Source of the DNA: JAAZKI01 sp012799905
GTDB taxonomy: Bacteria; Verrucomicrobiota; Lentisphaeria; Oligosphaerales; Oligosphaeraceae
NCBI GenBank assembly: GCA_050949415.1
Contig: JBMNFR010000015.1
Coordinates: 626,500 to 690,499, forward strand
Direction: 5' to 3'
DNA length: 64,000 nt
Shown: positions 41,993 to 52,248 of the stretch, piece after piece
Numbering within the stretch: position 1 is the first letter of the stretch
Layout: the number at the start of each line of letters is the position of its first letter
Position numbers and translations under genes: made by a program
Notes under the pieces: generated by a model
The model's database searches: none
Seen by the model: the letters and a program-made list of their open reading frames with translations, nothing else
What the model was told of the DNA's origin: nothing

Positions 41993-42352
41993 ATGAAGGC
42001 GATACTCATCAACGCGGACGAACGGAAAATCACGGCGGTGGACGCGGGCGACCCAAACAAGAGCCTGGAGAGGCTCAGGGAACTCATCGGGTGCGAGTGG
42101 GTGCAGCCCGTCATCCTCGGCGAGAACCTCACCATATGGGTGGACGAGGAGGGGCGGCTGAAGCTCCCCAAGCCCGGCTTCAGCCTCAAAGACATCCCCA
42201 CGGACTTCGCGGGCAACGGCGTCCTGCTCGGCGGCGACGCCGACCAGGTGAAGCCCTGCCACGTGCCCGCAAACATCGTGGCAATGGGCGTCAAGTGGCT
42301 CGCTTCCGGCGAGGTCACGCCGCCCGGACGGCCCGAAATACACTTCATCTAA
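41993..42352 (+). CDS. DUF3846-like protein
   Basis: The 119-residue protein begins MKAILINADERKITAVDAGD (after AAGGAGGGCGACGGA) and continues LGENLTIWVDEEGRLKLPKP and IPTDFAGNGVLLGGDADQVK, the pattern of DUF3846, a family of mobile-element proteins with unknown role. The family is often found beside anti-restriction proteins; this is a weak general impression, not evidence here. Confidence 0.7.
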   Translation: MKAILINADERKITAVDAGDPNKSLERLRELIGCEWVQPVILGENLTIWVDEEGRLKLPKPGFSLKDIPTDFAGNGVLLGGDADQVKPCHVPANIVAMGVKWLASGEVTPPGRPEIHFI

Positions 42353-42366
42353 AGGAGGACACGACG

Positions 42367-42735
42367 ATGGCGAAAAGACACAAGGTGGCGGTCTACGGGA
42401 CGCTGATGGCGGGCGAGAGGAACGAGCGGTGGGCGGCGGACGCCCTGGACAGGAGGCCATGCGTCCTGCGGGGGACGCTTTATGACACGGGGCGCGGATA
42501 CCCCGCCTTCGTCCCCGACGACGCGGGAGACGAGGTCAAGGCCGAGCTGCTGACGGTTACGGACGCGACCCTCGCCCGAATGGACATTCTGGAGGGCTAT
42601 CCCACCCTCTACCGCAGGGAGCGGGTCAAGGCCGTGCTTGACGATGGCTCCGAGGGCATGGCTCTGGTTTACGTGAGGAACACCCTGCCGCGAGGCACGA
42701 AGGTCATTCCGGGCGGGGATTGGAAAAGACGATAA
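42367..42735 (+). CDS. Gamma-glutamylcyclotransferase-fold (AIG2/YtfP-like) protein
   Basis: The 122-residue protein starts MAKRHKVAVYGTLMAGERNE (ATG 42367, with AAAGGAGGACACG upstream). VAVYGTLM is the glycine-rich P-loop-like start of the fold, and MDILEGYPTLYRRERVKA contains the catalytic Glu position. The family opens gamma-glutamyl amines or acts in glutathione-type metabolism; many phage/plasmid copies have unknown substrates. It is the last gene of a three-gene group. Confidence 0.82.
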   Translation: MAKRHKVAVYGTLMAGERNERWAADALDRRPCVLRGTLYDTGRGYPAFVPDDAGDEVKAELLTVTDATLARMDILEGYPTLYRRERVKAVLDDGSEGMALVYVRNTLPRGTKVIPGGDWKRR

Positions 42736-42992
42736 CAACTCCCCGTCTCCCGAGTTCTTCGTGCTTTCATAGGCAGGCATTAATCTACGAAATCTCCATT
42801 TTATCAAAAAATCAAAAGATTATATGGAGTTTTTCTTCGCAAAAGTGGATTTAAGTTATATATTATATGTCATTGGATAAGGGAGGGAGGTGTTTTGGCA
42901 CGTGACTATGCTGTGTAATCAACGAGACATTTTCCTCCTATTGATGAACAATGCAAAGCGAAGTCACACAATTGAACGACGGCAGGAAAACC
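42736..42992. other. AT-rich intergenic region
   Basis: No gene is supported. The base composition drops sharply (AT-rich 42780-42950) between the last small phage-type gene and the XRE gene, which marks the border of the restriction island. It presumably contains the island promoter. Confidence 0.4.
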
Positions 42993-43238
42993 ATGAAGAC
43001 CGATTACAAGAAATTATGGAAGATTCTAATTGACAAAGAAATGTCAAAATCAGACCTGCGTCGGATGACAGGGATGAGTGCTACCACAATGGCGAAACTT
43101 GGCAAGAGCGAAATGGTGTCCATGGAGCTGCTCAAGAAGATATGCGAGGTCCTTGAATGTAATATTGGGGACATTATGGATTTTCTCCCCGAAAAGGAAA
43201 CATCAAAGCAGCAATCGGGCAATACTGAAAAACAGTAA
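42993..43238 (+). CDS. XRE-type (Cro/CI) small regulator of the restriction island
   Basis: The 81-residue protein starts at the ATG at 42993 (MKTDYKKLWKILIDKEMSKS) and has the full helix-turn-helix, SDLRRMTGMSATTMAKLGKS, followed by helices MELLKKICEVLECNIGDIMD. This is the layout of compact HTH_26-like regulators. It directly precedes the helicase gene by 9 bases in the same direction, so it is a candidate controller (C-protein) of the restriction-modification cluster. No separate operator could be pinned down. Confidence 0.8.
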   Translation: MKTDYKKLWKILIDKEMSKSDLRRMTGMSATTMAKLGKSEMVSMELLKKICEVLECNIGDIMDFLPEKETSKQQSGNTEKQ

Positions 43239-43247
43239 CGGGTTTTG

Positions 43248-46200
43248 ATGCAACTTATCAATAACAAGCGAATCAAGGCGGGCGATTTCATCACCGGCCA
43301 TATTACGGATGCCTCTCATCTGTCGGTGATTTCCGCGCTTTTTTCAATCTATGCGTTTGAAATGCTGGAGGCCAAACTCCCTTTCATCAAGAAATTGCGC
43401 CTTCTTTTTTCCGCACCTATTGACATTCGAGACAACCTCGCCTTGATTGGCGAGGCGGACGAGCGCAAGCTCCGCAATCGCCTGACGCAGCAGTTTGTCG
43501 CGAAAAAATGCAAGGAATGGCTTGCCGCAAACAGCGAATTACGACAGGCAACGGTCAGGAACATTGTCCAGCAGAATCTCTTCTGCACCGAGAATGCTGC
43601 CTTGCAGGGCAGCGCCGACCTGACCGCCTCCGGGCTTGGCTTTGTGGCCTCCATGCGCCATGACATGTGCACGGGGTTTGAAGAGCAGGAAAACATCCAG
43701 GAACTTGCCGAATGGTTCGAGTCGGTCTGGGGCGACTCGCGTTATATTCAGGACATCAAGAAGTCCTTCCTTGACCAACTGGAATGGCTTGGCTCTGACA
43801 AGGCCCCCGACTTTATCTATTACCTCATTCTCTACCATGTTTTCTCCAACACCATTGGCGAACTGGACGAGGAGAAAATCATCAAGACCAAAACCGGCAT
43901 CAAGGAACACCAAATCTGGCAGAAACTCTACAAGTTCCAGAAGGATGGCGTATTGGGGGCAATCGACAAACTGGAGAAATACAACGGCTGCATCATCGCC
44001 GACAGCGTCGGCCTCGGAAAGACCTTTGAGGCTCTTGCCATCATCAAATACTATGAATTGCGAAACGACCGTGTCCTTGTCCTCTGCCCCAAACGGCTGC
44101 GGGAGAACTGGACGCTGTACTTGCAGAATGACGAGCGGAACATATTCGGAGACGACCGCTTCCGCTATGATGTGCTGAACCACTCTGACTTGAGCCGTTC
44201 CTCCGGCTATTCCGGGGACATGAATCTGGAGACGGTGAAATGGGGCAATTACGACCTTGTGGTCATTGACGAATCCCACAACTTCCGAAACAACGCCCCG
44301 AACAAGAAGACAGGTCTTTCCCGTTACAGAAAACTGATGAAGGACATCATCAAGGCTGGCGTCAAGACAAAGGTGCTGATGCTTTCCGCCACCCCTGTCA
44401 ACAGCAAGATGAACGACTTGAAGAACCAGGTCGCATTCATCACCGAGGGAGACGATTCCGCTCTGGCCGAGGCCGGAATCAACAGTATTGAAAACACGCT
44501 GCGCAAGGCGCAGACCTGCTTCAATCGCTGGCTGGACACGGAAGAGAGGGATTCCCGCGAACTGCTGGCATCCATGAACTTCGACTATTTCCAGTTGCTG
44601 GAACTGCTGACCATCGCGCGCTCCCGCATGCATATCGAGAAATACTACAACCTTGCCGAAATCGGCAAATTTCCAGAGCGCAGACGTCCCATAAATGTCA
44701 AGGAGGACATTGACACGGAAGGGCATTTCCCGCCTCTGCGCGAAGTCAATAGAACCATCCAGAGGCTCCATCTGGCCTCATATTCTCTGTTGAAATATGT
44801 GCTTCCCGAAAAACGGGAGGAATACAACGAGAAGTACGATATTGAAACGGAAGGCGGTTCCATTTTCAAACAGATTGACCGTGAGGAAAGCCTCATCCAC
44901 CTGATGCGCGTCAATTTGCTCAAGCGCATGGAAAGCTCCATCTATTCCTTTGCCATCACTGTCCGCAAACTACTGGCGATGGTGAACGCCATTCTTGCCA
45001 AAATCGAGAAATATGAGCGCGACTCACAAGCGGACAACTTTGATTTCAAGGATTTGAATATTAACGATATTGAGATTGATTCGGACGAACTTTCAGACCT
45101 GCTCATTGGAAACCAGGTCAAGGTGCTGATACAGGACTGCGACATCATCCGCTGGAAGCAGGAATTGCAGGACGACCAGAACCGTCTGGTGGAACTGCTC
45201 CACATCTCCGAGCAGATTAAGCCGGAGCGCGACAAGAAGCTGGAGGCTTTGAAACGGCTGATAGAAGGGAAACTCAATCATCCAATCAATTCAGGTAACA
45301 AGAAGATTCTGGTATTCACCGCATTTGCCGATACTGCCGAATATCTGTATAGGCAAATCGCCGATTGGGCTAAAAACGAGTTCGGCATCCACACCGCCTT
45401 GGTCACAGGTACGGGGACAATCCCGAACCGCACAACGATGAAAAACGTGCGGCTTGACCTCCATTCAATTCTGACGAACTTCTCTCCGAAATCGAAGGAA
45501 CGGACGAAAAGCCACCCCGAGATAACCGAGGAAATCGAACTCCTGTTTGCCACCGACTGCATTTCCGAGGGCCAGAATCTGCAGGACTGCGACTATCTCG
45601 TCAATTATGACATCCACTGGAACCCAGTACGCATCATCCAGCGTTTCGGGCGAATCGACCGAATCGGCTCCACCAATGATTCCATACAGCTGGTCAACTT
45701 CTGGCCGAACATGGAACTGGACGAGTACATCAATCTGGAGGCGCGTGTCTCCGGGCGCATGGTTCTGCTGGACATTTCAGCCACGGGGGAAGAGAACGTA
45801 ATCGAGTTCAACGACAAGAAGATGAACGACTTGGAGTACCGTCGCAAACAGCTCCAACAACTTCAAGATGCTGTCCTCGACCTTGAAGACATTTCGGGAG
45901 GTATCTCCATTACGGATTTGACGCTGAATGATTTCCGCATGGACTTGACGGCATACATGAAAAACAACCTGCCTCTTTTGGAATGCACTCCGTTCGGTGC
46001 ACGTGCTTCGGCGGCGTTGGAACTGACATTCCTGAAGCAGGAGTTCCAGCCAGGGGCTATTTTCTGTCTCAAGGACATGAGCGGCAAGGCCCCCGTGGAA
46101 TCAGGGTACTCCCTTGCCCCGTATTATCTGGTATTCGTTGCGGATGACGGCAGCATTCAGCTCAACTTCAACCAGCCGAAGCAAATACTGGATGTGTTGA

Positions 46201-46457
46201 AGAAGGAATGTGTCGGCTTCTCCACGCCGCAGACTTCCCCCATCGGCAAGTTCAACCAGAGAACGCAGTCGGGGAAGAATATGCGTCATTACCAGGACTT
46301 GCTGGAAAAGGCCGTGGTGGCGATTGTCGGCAAGGAGCAGGAACAGGGCGTAAAGACTCTCTTCCAGCGTGGCGGCATCCGGCTCTCCGGAGACACCGAC
46401 CGGCGCGTGGAGGACTTCGAGGTCGTGGCATTCATCGCATTGATGGGAGACAAATAA
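43248..46457 (+). CDS. SNF2-type helicase/ATPase accessory to type III R-M
   Basis: The 1069-residue protein (ATG 43248; an upstream TTG is less likely) has an N-terminal domain of about 230 residues, then a helicase: IIADSVGLGKTFEALAIIK (motif I), DLVVIDESHNFRN (motif II, DESH), KVLMLSATPVNSKMNDLKNQ (III) and IIQRFGRIDRIGSTN (VI). LLFATDCISEGQNLQDCDYL covers motif V. SNF2-like proteins translocate on double-stranded DNA. The gene stops 2 bases before the next ATG. Here it is tightly linked to DUF4391, Mod and Res genes, so it probably remodels or scans DNA for the system. Confidence 0.88.
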   Translation: MQLINNKRIKAGDFITGHITDASHLSVISALFSIYAFEMLEAKLPFIKKLRLLFSAPIDIRDNLALIGEADERKLRNRLTQQFVAKKCKEWLAANSELRQATVRNIVQQNLFCTENAALQGSADLTASGLGFVASMRHDMCTGFEEQENIQELAEWFESVWGDSRYIQDIKKSFLDQLEWLGSDKAPDFIYYLILYHVFSNTIGELDEEKIIKTKTGIKEHQIWQKLYKFQKDGVLGAIDKLEKYNGCIIADSVGLGKTFEALAIIKYYELRNDRVLVLCPKRLRENWTLYLQNDERNIFGDDRFRYDVLNHSDLSRSSGYSGDMNLETVKWGNYDLVVIDESHNFRNNAPNKKTGLSRYRKLMKDIIKAGVKTKVLMLSATPVNSKMNDLKNQVAFITEGDDSALAEAGINSIENTLRKAQTCFNRWLDTEERDSRELLASMNFDYFQLLELLTIARSRMHIEKYYNLAEIGKFPERRRPINVKEDIDTEGHFPPLREVNRTIQRLHLASYSLLKYVLPEKREEYNEKYDIETEGGSIFKQIDREESLIHLMRVNLLKRMESSIYSFAITVRKLLAMVNAILAKIEKYERDSQADNFDFKDLNINDIEIDSDELSDLLIGNQVKVLIQDCDIIRWKQELQDDQNRLVELLHISEQIKPERDKKLEALKRLIEGKLNHPINSGNKKILVFTAFADTAEYLYRQIADWAKNEFGIHTALVTGTGTIPNRTTMKNVRLDLHSILTNFSPKSKERTKSHPEITEEIELLFATDCISEGQNLQDCDYLVNYDIHWNPVRIIQRFGRIDRIGSTNDSIQLVNFWPNMELDEYINLEARVSGRMVLLDISATGEENVIEFNDKKMNDLEYRRKQLQQLQDAVLDLEDISGGISITDLTLNDFRMDLTAYMKNNLPLLECTPFGARASAALELTFLKQEFQPGAIFCLKDMSGKAPVESGYSLAPYYLVFVADDGSIQLNFNQPKQILDVLKKECVGFSTPQTSPIGKFNQRTQSGKNMRHYQDLLEKAVVAIVGKEQEQGVKTLFQRGGIRLSGDTDRRVEDFEVVAFIALMGDK

Positions 46458-46459
46458 TC

Positions 46460-47197
46460 ATGGCACTTGCCGGCAGCATTTTCAACTTTCCCGATGCCTG
46501 TTCCGTTGACCAGCGGATCGGGAAGGCTTTGTTTGCCGACAATGGACCGCTCACCCCGGCTGACCGGCGTACTTTCCGCAATGAAATTGAGGAAATCGTC
46601 TGTTCGTATGTGCTGGACGAAAACCACGGCATAATGCTCACGCCGTATTCAGATGAGGAACACGATTACACTTGTTTGACGCAGGTGGATGTCTTCCTCA
46701 AGAAGCCGGGCAAGGCAGTCCGTGTCGCGGAACTTTGTCACCGTGCCATGCCGTATCCGCTGATCGTCGTTCTCCATGACGGGGAATCGCTGATGTTTTC
46801 CATGGCGGAGAAGCGGTTCAGCCGGGATGGCAAGGAGCAGGTTGTCCTGGAACGGGCTGTCAATACCGAATGGATGCTGGTAACGGCATTGAGCGATTTT
46901 AGAAATGCCGCCGACTTCGGCAAAAACCGGAAACTTACCTTCAAAGACCTCTATTTGCACTACATGGAATTGCTGGAGGTCTTGCAATGCGCCGGGATTA
47001 CGGGGGAATTCAGGGAAGGCGGCCTCGCCCCGGAGGAGCGCCGCAATCTCTTGTGCAAACTGCATCATTTGAACCTGCATCTGGCCGCCATCAAGGCAAA
47101 GGCCAGGACGGAGACGGAACTGCCCCGGCAGGTCGAACTCAACATCCAGGCGAAACGACTGGAACGCGAAATCGGCGAAATACAAAAGAGACTTTGA
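46460..47197 (+). CDS. DUF4391-domain protein
   Basis: The 245-residue protein begins MALAGSIFNFPDACSVDQRI, two bases after the helicase stop. DUF4391 features include DQRIGKALFADNGPLT, YTCLTQVDVFLKKPGKAVRV and AMPYPLIVVLHDGESLMFSM. The C-terminus has a helical coiled segment (LNLHLAAIKAKARTETELPR). The family is known chiefly next to type III and helicase-type restriction genes; its biochemical role is unknown. Very close spacing implies co-translation with the helicase, possibly as a complex. Confidence 0.78.
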   Translation: MALAGSIFNFPDACSVDQRIGKALFADNGPLTPADRRTFRNEIEEIVCSYVLDENHGIMLTPYSDEEHDYTCLTQVDVFLKKPGKAVRVAELCHRAMPYPLIVVLHDGESLMFSMAEKRFSRDGKEQVVLERAVNTEWMLVTALSDFRNAADFGKNRKLTFKDLYLHYMELLEVLQCAGITGEFREGGLAPEERRNLLCKLHHLNLHLAAIKAKARTETELPRQVELNIQAKRLEREIGEIQKRL

Positions 47198-47230
47198 GCC
47201 TCGTTGGCATAAATAACAGGGAATGGCAAC

Positions 47231-49154
47231 ATGGAAAAGATGACTGGCAAATCGTTGGACCTCATTGCGGAGAATATCGCGCAGCTGAAGGCGCTGTTCC
47301 CGGAGGCGGTGACCGAGGGCAAGATCGACTTCGAGGTGCTGCAGGCAATACTTGGCGGTGAAATTGAGAAGCGGCAGACCTACTACAAGTTCACCTGGAA
47401 CGGAAAGGAGGAGGCACGCGCCTACGCCCGCATTCCGTCCATGGGGACGCTGCGCCCCTGCGTCACGGAGAGTTCCGGCAAGGACGGCACTCCCGGCAAG
47501 TTCGACAGCGAAAACCTTTATATCGAGGGCGACAATCTCGAAGTCCTGAAACTGCTCCAGGGACCGTATCACAAAAAAATCAAGATGATCTACATTGATC
47601 CGCCGTACAACACCGGCAAGGATTTCGTCTATCCCGACAACTTCCGCGACTCCATCGGCAACTACAAGGCTCTGACCGGACAAACAGACGACGAGGGCAA
47701 AGCCACCCGCGCCAACCCCGAAACCAGCGGCCGTTATCACACCGACTGGCTCAACATGATGTATCCGCGATTGATTCTCGCCCGCAATCTCCTCACCGAT
47801 GACGGCGTGATTTTTATCTCGATTGATGAAAAAGAAGTTGCAAATTTGAAAAAAATCACAGATGATGTTTTTGGAGAAGAAAATTGCCTTTCAATTATTG
47901 AAAACACAACCGGAGCCAGTCAAAATGGTGAAGGCGTTATTATTCAAAATAATTTTGAGTTTTGTCTTGTTTATGCAAGAGATGCAGGAAAAAACACTTA
48001 TAAATAAAGTTGATAAAGCTGATGAAAGTTTGCGAAGCCTTTCCGATGCTCCATCTCCGCTATATACACGCCCTGATATGGGATACACTCTTTATTATAA
48101 TCCTCAAACTAAACATATCGTTCCCGTGAGAGATTACGATAAAGTTGCAATAGATACAAACGAGGAATCAAAAGTTTACAAAAATGATTCTTCCCTTATA
48201 GATAAAGGTTACGTCCCTGTTAGACCTGGCAAGAAAAATGGAATGTTGCATCGGTGGCGTTGGGGATTTGAAACATGCGAAGAACGTGTTGCTGAGATTG
48301 TCATGCAAGAAAGTAAGGGAACATATTCTCCCTATTTCAAACAAAATGGATTTAATCCTCCAAAAAACACATGGAATTATGGCGTCGGGACAACACAATT
48401 AAAAAATCTTTTCGGCGATATACGGGTATTTGACTTTTCAAAGAGTCCCAATATGCTAAAATATATCGTCAGCATAGGTTCATCCTTGGACGGAATTATC
48501 CTCGACTTTTTCAGCGGTTCGGCGACAACAGCACATGCCGTCATGCAGTTGAATGCCGAGGACGGTGGGCATCGCAAGTTCATCATGGTTCAGTTACCGG
48601 AAGTCTGTGAGGAAGGCACGGAAGCGGCCAAGGCTGGCTACAAGAACATCTGCGAAATCGGCAAGGAGCGCATCCGTCGGGCTGCAAGGAAGATACGGGA
48701 AGAGAATTCACTGACCACACAGAATCAGGACCTTGGCTTCAAGGTCTTCAAGCTGGACACCAGCAACATCATTCCGTGGAATCCCGAGCCGGACAAGATC
48801 GAGCTGCTCCTGCGCAATGCGGTGGAGAACATCCTGGTTGGCCGCACACGACAGGACTTGCTCTACGAGGTGCTGCTGAAGTGCAATCTGCCATTGACGC
48901 TCCCCATCGAGGAGAGGAAGTTTGGTGGGAACACTGTCTATATTGTGGGAGCGGGCGCATTGGCGATTTGCCTGGACACCAAGATTCCGCAGACGATTGC
49001 CGAGGAGATTGTGAAGCTCCGTGACGAGTACGCTCCCATAGTCCCAATGCAGGTGGTTTTCCGCGACAATGGTTTCACGGATGTCACCAAAACCAACGCC
49101 CTGCAAATCCTCAAACAGGCTGGCTTTGAAGAGAAGTCCGTCCAGACCATCTGA
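47231..49154 (+). pseudogene. mod: Type III Mod methyltransferase gene with frame break in an A tract
   Basis: The first part (ATG 47231) carries IYIDPPYNTGKDFVYPDNF, the beta-class catalytic motif. It ends at a stop at 48007 soon after AAAAAA at 47989-47994. The next frame carries on with TLINKVDKADESLRSLSDAP and includes LDFFSGSATTAHAVMQLNAE (SAM-binding) and the Mod C-terminus. One added A restores a single 640-residue Mod. The middle (about 47810-48480, the target-recognition region) is clearly AT-richer than the flanks. Mod methylates adenine and gives the system its specificity; as read it would yield two truncated peptides. The next gene, res, begins within 12 bases of its end. Confidence 0.9.
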
Positions 49155-49165
49155 TGGAGGTTGTC

Positions 49166-52100
49166 ATGGGTATGCGAGAACTGAAATTTGACGCCAACCT
49201 CGGCTTTCAGCATGAGGCCATCCAGGCGATTACTGATATTTTTCTTGGGCAGAAAGTCTGTTCGAGCAACTTCACTGTCCGCAAGACGGTCGAGGAAATA
49301 AACCTGCACGAGGATGTCCAAGGCTATTCCAACCGTCTGGAGCTCCTGCCGGAAGAGATTCTGGAGAATGTCCATGCCATCCAGCTCAGGAACGGGCAGG
49401 CACAGTCCCCAGAAGCCATGACCAGGACAATGAACTTCAGCATCTGGATGGAGACAGGCACGGGCAAGACCTACGTCTATCTGCGGACCATTTTCGAGTT
49501 AAACAAGCTCTATGGCTGGACGAAGTTCATCATCGTAGTGCCGAGCATCGCTATCAAGGAGGGTGTCAAGAATTCCCTTGACCTGATGAGCAATCACTTC
49601 AAAACGCAGTACAACAACGTTCCCTTCGATTATTTCATCTACGATTCCGACAAGTTGAACCAGGTGCGGAATTTTGCAGTCTCCAGCAACATCCAAATCA
49701 TGATTATCAACATCGACGCCTTCCGCAAGGTGGCTGCCGACCCCGCCAAGGAAAGCAAGGCGAACATCATCCACCGCTACCATGACAAGATGCTGGGCAA
49801 GCCGATTGACTTCATTGCCTCCTGCAACCCCGTGGTTATCATTGACGAGCCGCAGAGCGTGGACAACACGGACAAGGCGAAGGAGGCTCTGGGCTATCTG
49901 AATCCGCTCTGTACCCTGCGCTACTCCGCAACCCATCGGAAAAAGGACCGCTTCTGCATGATGTACAAGCTGGATTCCGTGGACGCCTACGAGCAGAAAC
50001 TGGTCAAGCAGATTGTCGTAGCAGGAATCGGCGTTGAACACAGCCACAACAAGGCGTATGTGCGCCTAATCTCCACCAGCAACAAGGGCGGCAGCGTGTC
50101 TGCCAAGGTCGAGCTGGATGTCCTGACCAAGGGGGCTGTCACGCGCAAGACAGTCTCCGTCAAGGCGGGGGATACACTGTTTCAGAAATCAGGCAAGCGA
50201 AGCATGTACGACGGCTACCAGGTTGACGACATCAGCTGCAAGGAAGGCGACGAGTACATCCTGTTCCTGAACCAGTCGGAGCCGCTTCGCATCAACCAGG
50301 TGCTTGGCGGAACAGACGATGATGCCGTCAAGCGGCTGCAAATCCGCAAGACTATTGAGGAGCATCTGGACAGGGAGTTGCAGTTGAGTCACCTCGGCAT
50401 CAAGGTGTTGAGCCTCTTCTTCATCGACCGTGTTGCCAATTATCGGGAATACGATGCCGACGGCAATGCCGTGAAGGGGAAATACGCCCGATGGTTTGAG
50501 GAGGAATATGCAAATCTTATCCGTAAGCCGAAATACGACACGCTGTTCCACGATGTGGATACCACGACGCTGCCAGGAAAGGTACATGACGGCTATTTCT
50601 CCATTGACAAGAAGGGGCACGAGGTCGAGACCTCCGAGTCCACCCAAGCGGACAAAGACAATGCGGAACGTGGCTACCAATTGATTATGAAGAACAAGAC
50701 CCTCTTGCTTTCCTTCGATTCGCCGGTGAAGTTCATCTTCTCCCATTCTGCTTTGAAGGAGGGATGGGACAATCCGAACGTCTTCCAAATCTGCACCCTG
50801 AACGAGATTTCCAGCGACATGCGCCGACGCCAGATGATTGGGCGCGGTCTTCGCATCTGCGTCAACCAGCAGGGCGAACGCGTCCCCGGCTTCGAGGTGA
50901 ATACCCTGACGGTCATGGCGAATGAGTCGTTCCAGGACTTCGCCACCAATCTCCAGCACGAGATTGAGGAGGAGGAGGAAATCAAATTCGGTCTGGTGGA
51001 AGAACATACCTTCGCCAATATATCAGTTGTCAATGCCAATGGCCAGCCGGAATACCTCGGTCTGGAAAAATCCAAGTTGATTTTCCAGGACTTGAAGGAG
51101 CGGCACTTGATATCGGCGAACGGCATTGTCCAGAGTACGCTGAAAGAAAACCTCCGTGATGGCACGATGACATACCCTGCCGATGTCGCCAAGCATGCGA
51201 ACCTCATTACGGCGGTCCTGAAGAAAATCTGCGGCAACCTCAATATCAAGGACAGGGACAAGGCACGTCCCATCTCGCTGAACAAGGAGCGCTTCCTGTC
51301 GCCCGAGTTCAAGGAATTGTGGGACAAAATCAAGTACAAGACCACCTATCGCGTGGACTTTGATGCGGAAGCACTTCTGGAGGAATGCGCCAAGTCGCTT
51401 GCCGACGGGGCCAAGTTGGTCGTGACCTACCCGAAATACATCTTCGGACGAGGAAAGGTCAACGTGACGCAGGGCGGCGTGACCATCACGGACGAGAAGA
51501 ACCGCACGGAGCCCTTCACCTTCGACGACTTTGCACTACCAGATGTCATCAGCTACCTGCAAAACGAGACGAACCTGACCCGCCGCACTTTGGCGGAAAT
51601 GTTGATTCGCTCCAAGCGCCTGAATGACTTCAGGAAGAATCCCCAGATGTTCATTGATGGCGCAATCGCCATCATCAAGAACACCATGAGCAAGTTTGTG
51701 GTGGACGGCATCAAGTACCAGCGGCTCGGCAACAGCGACATCTGGGCGCAGGAACTCTTTGAGAGCGAGGAACTGACAGGCTACATTGACCAGAACATGG
51801 TCCAGACGGGACACAACGGCCTCTACGAATACACTGTCTATGATTCAGACATCGAGCGCGAGTTCGCGGAGAAACTGGATGCCAACGAGGACGTGAAGGT
51901 CTTTGCCAAACTGCCCGACTGGTTCAAGATTCCAACACCTCTGGGGACCTACAATCCTGACTGGGCCATCGTGGTTGAAAAGGACGGACAGAAGCGGCTC
52001 TACTTTGTCGTTGAGACCAAGGGAACCGACCTCTTCGGCGAACTGCCGCCTCCACAACAGGCGAAAATCAAGTGCGGAGAAGCACACTTTGCCGCACTTG

Positions 52101-52186
52101 CCGAGGATGGAATAAGATTCAAGGCCCCGATTGCCAGCTACGACCGATTTGACGATTTCGTCAACGAGGAAATGGGACAACAATAG
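49166..52186 (+). CDS. res: Type III restriction endonuclease Res subunit
   Basis: The 1006-residue protein starts at the ATG at 49166 (five bases after GGAGG). It has helicase motifs MNFSIWMETGTGKTYVYL (I), NPVVIIDEPQSVDN (II, DEP-type) and RRRQMIGRGLRICVNQQGER (VI), and a C-terminal PD-(D/E)XK nuclease, TYNPDWAIVVEKDGQKRLYF followed by VVETKGTDLF. Res uses ATP to travel along DNA and cuts when it meets another complex; it needs Mod for recognition. The gene lies 12 bases past the end of mod and is of normal length, without frame breaks. Confidence 0.95.
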   Translation: MGMRELKFDANLGFQHEAIQAITDIFLGQKVCSSNFTVRKTVEEINLHEDVQGYSNRLELLPEEILENVHAIQLRNGQAQSPEAMTRTMNFSIWMETGTGKTYVYLRTIFELNKLYGWTKFIIVVPSIAIKEGVKNSLDLMSNHFKTQYNNVPFDYFIYDSDKLNQVRNFAVSSNIQIMIINIDAFRKVAADPAKESKANIIHRYHDKMLGKPIDFIASCNPVVIIDEPQSVDNTDKAKEALGYLNPLCTLRYSATHRKKDRFCMMYKLDSVDAYEQKLVKQIVVAGIGVEHSHNKAYVRLISTSNKGGSVSAKVELDVLTKGAVTRKTVSVKAGDTLFQKSGKRSMYDGYQVDDISCKEGDEYILFLNQSEPLRINQVLGGTDDDAVKRLQIRKTIEEHLDRELQLSHLGIKVLSLFFIDRVANYREYDADGNAVKGKYARWFEEEYANLIRKPKYDTLFHDVDTTTLPGKVHDGYFSIDKKGHEVETSESTQADKDNAERGYQLIMKNKTLLLSFDSPVKFIFSHSALKEGWDNPNVFQICTLNEISSDMRRRQMIGRGLRICVNQQGERVPGFEVNTLTVMANESFQDFATNLQHEIEEEEEIKFGLVEEHTFANISVVNANGQPEYLGLEKSKLIFQDLKERHLISANGIVQSTLKENLRDGTMTYPADVAKHANLITAVLKKICGNLNIKDRDKARPISLNKERFLSPEFKELWDKIKYKTTYRVDFDAEALLEECAKSLADGAKLVVTYPKYIFGRGKVNVTQGGVTITDEKNRTEPFTFDDFALPDVISYLQNETNLTRRTLAEMLIRSKRLNDFRKNPQMFIDGAIAIIKNTMSKFVVDGIKYQRLGNSDIWAQELFESEELTGYIDQNMVQTGHNGLYEYTVYDSDIEREFAEKLDANEDVKVFAKLPDWFKIPTPLGTYNPDWAIVVEKDGQKRLYFVVETKGTDLFGELPPPQQAKIKCGEAHFAALAEDGIRFKAPIASYDRFDDFVNEEMGQQ

Positions 52187-52248
52187 GGAAATAGGCGCAG
52201 ACAACAACACTACTTGGTTCAATAAGTTAATAGCAGGAAATTGACGCA

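Noticed and set aside
41749..42735. Anti-restriction operon
   Set aside because: The DUF3846 neighbourhood hints at mobile DNA only; nothing in these genes shows anti-restriction activity.
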